Origin: CAZNMF01 sp035547155
GTDB taxonomy: Bacteria > Acidobacteriota > Vicinamibacteria > Vicinamibacterales > SCN-69-37
DNA: 6,523 nucleotides
Assembly: GCA_035547155.1 (NCBI GenBank)
Contig: DASZVJ010000110.1
Span: 1-6,523, forward strand
Reading direction: 5' to 3'
The position numbers and the translations under genes are program-made. A model generated the notes under the pieces. It was given only the letters and a program-made list of their open reading frames with translations. It was not told where the DNA came from and made no database searches. Shown here piece after piece: positions 6,446 to 6,523 of the stretch (the first letter of the stretch is position 1; the number at the start of each line of letters is the position of its first letter).

Positions 6446-6523
6446 ATGATTGGACTGGTTCTGTCGCTGATCGCGATTGTGCTTGGTTCGTCGAGCCCGC
6501 TGCAGGCCCCGTCGGATTTCGTC
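6446..6523 (+). CDS. N-terminus of an unidentified, probably exported or membrane protein
   Basis: Only the first 26 codons lie in the window, from ATG at 6446 to the right edge without a stop. The residues are a hydrophobic stretch, IGLVLSLIAIVLGSS (2-16), then SPLQAPSDFV, which resembles a Sec signal peptide or a signal anchor, though without basic residues after the Met. The promoter directly in front supports a true start. It does not resemble the start of CdsA, the common downstream neighbour of UppS. The family cannot be named from this much. Confidence 0.6.
   Translation, partial: MIGLVLSLIAIVLGSSSPLQAPSDFV

Noticed and set aside
6432..6523. Downstream gene as cdsA, the common partner of uppS
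   Set aside because: The 26 visible residues do not resemble the start of CdsA, and the gene has its own promoter rather than being coupled to the uppS-family gene.

Overview
The window is a GC-rich bacterial fragment (about two thirds G+C by eye). It carries a large macrolide-export-type permease of the acidobacterial 'ADOP' kind next to a PadR regulator, plus promoters set only a few bases before start codons. That combination, with the protein families seen, points to Acidobacteriota, probably the Vicinamibacteria. This placement is inference from gene content and style; no rRNA or marker phylogeny is available here.

Left part, minus strand (1-2782): a PadR-family repressor is followed after 14 nt by an ADOP permease whose C-terminus runs off the left edge. 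The two look like one operon, with PadR probably controlling the permease and itself. The 90-nt divergent gap (2783-2872) holds a good -35/-10 pair for the PadR operon, a TTGAC-N5-GTCAA inverted repeat lying over its -35 box, and a -10-like TATACGAT on the other strand in front of the rightward gene.

Right part, plus strand (2873-6523): three genes face the same way. The first encodes a winged-helix DNA-binding domain fused to a Gly/Ala-rich multi-pass membrane region, which is unlike the usual single-pass CadC/ToxR layout. After a 154-nt gap with two small hairpins comes a CreD-like inner-membrane protein. Its stop codon overlaps the start of a cis-prenyltransferase of the undecaprenyl diphosphate synthase (UppS) family by ATGA, so the two are likely translationally coupled. 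The last 78 nt begin a new gene with a signal-peptide-like N-terminus, preceded by a near-consensus promoter whose -35 box overlaps the uppS stop codon.

Together the rightward genes suggest an envelope or lipid-carrier module: a membrane-embedded regulator, an envelope-integrity protein and a (possibly second-copy) polyprenyl diphosphate synthase. That joint function is a hypothesis from gene order only. No RNA genes, CRISPR arrays, insertion sequences or att sites were recognised. There is no gene-free stretch above 300 nt.
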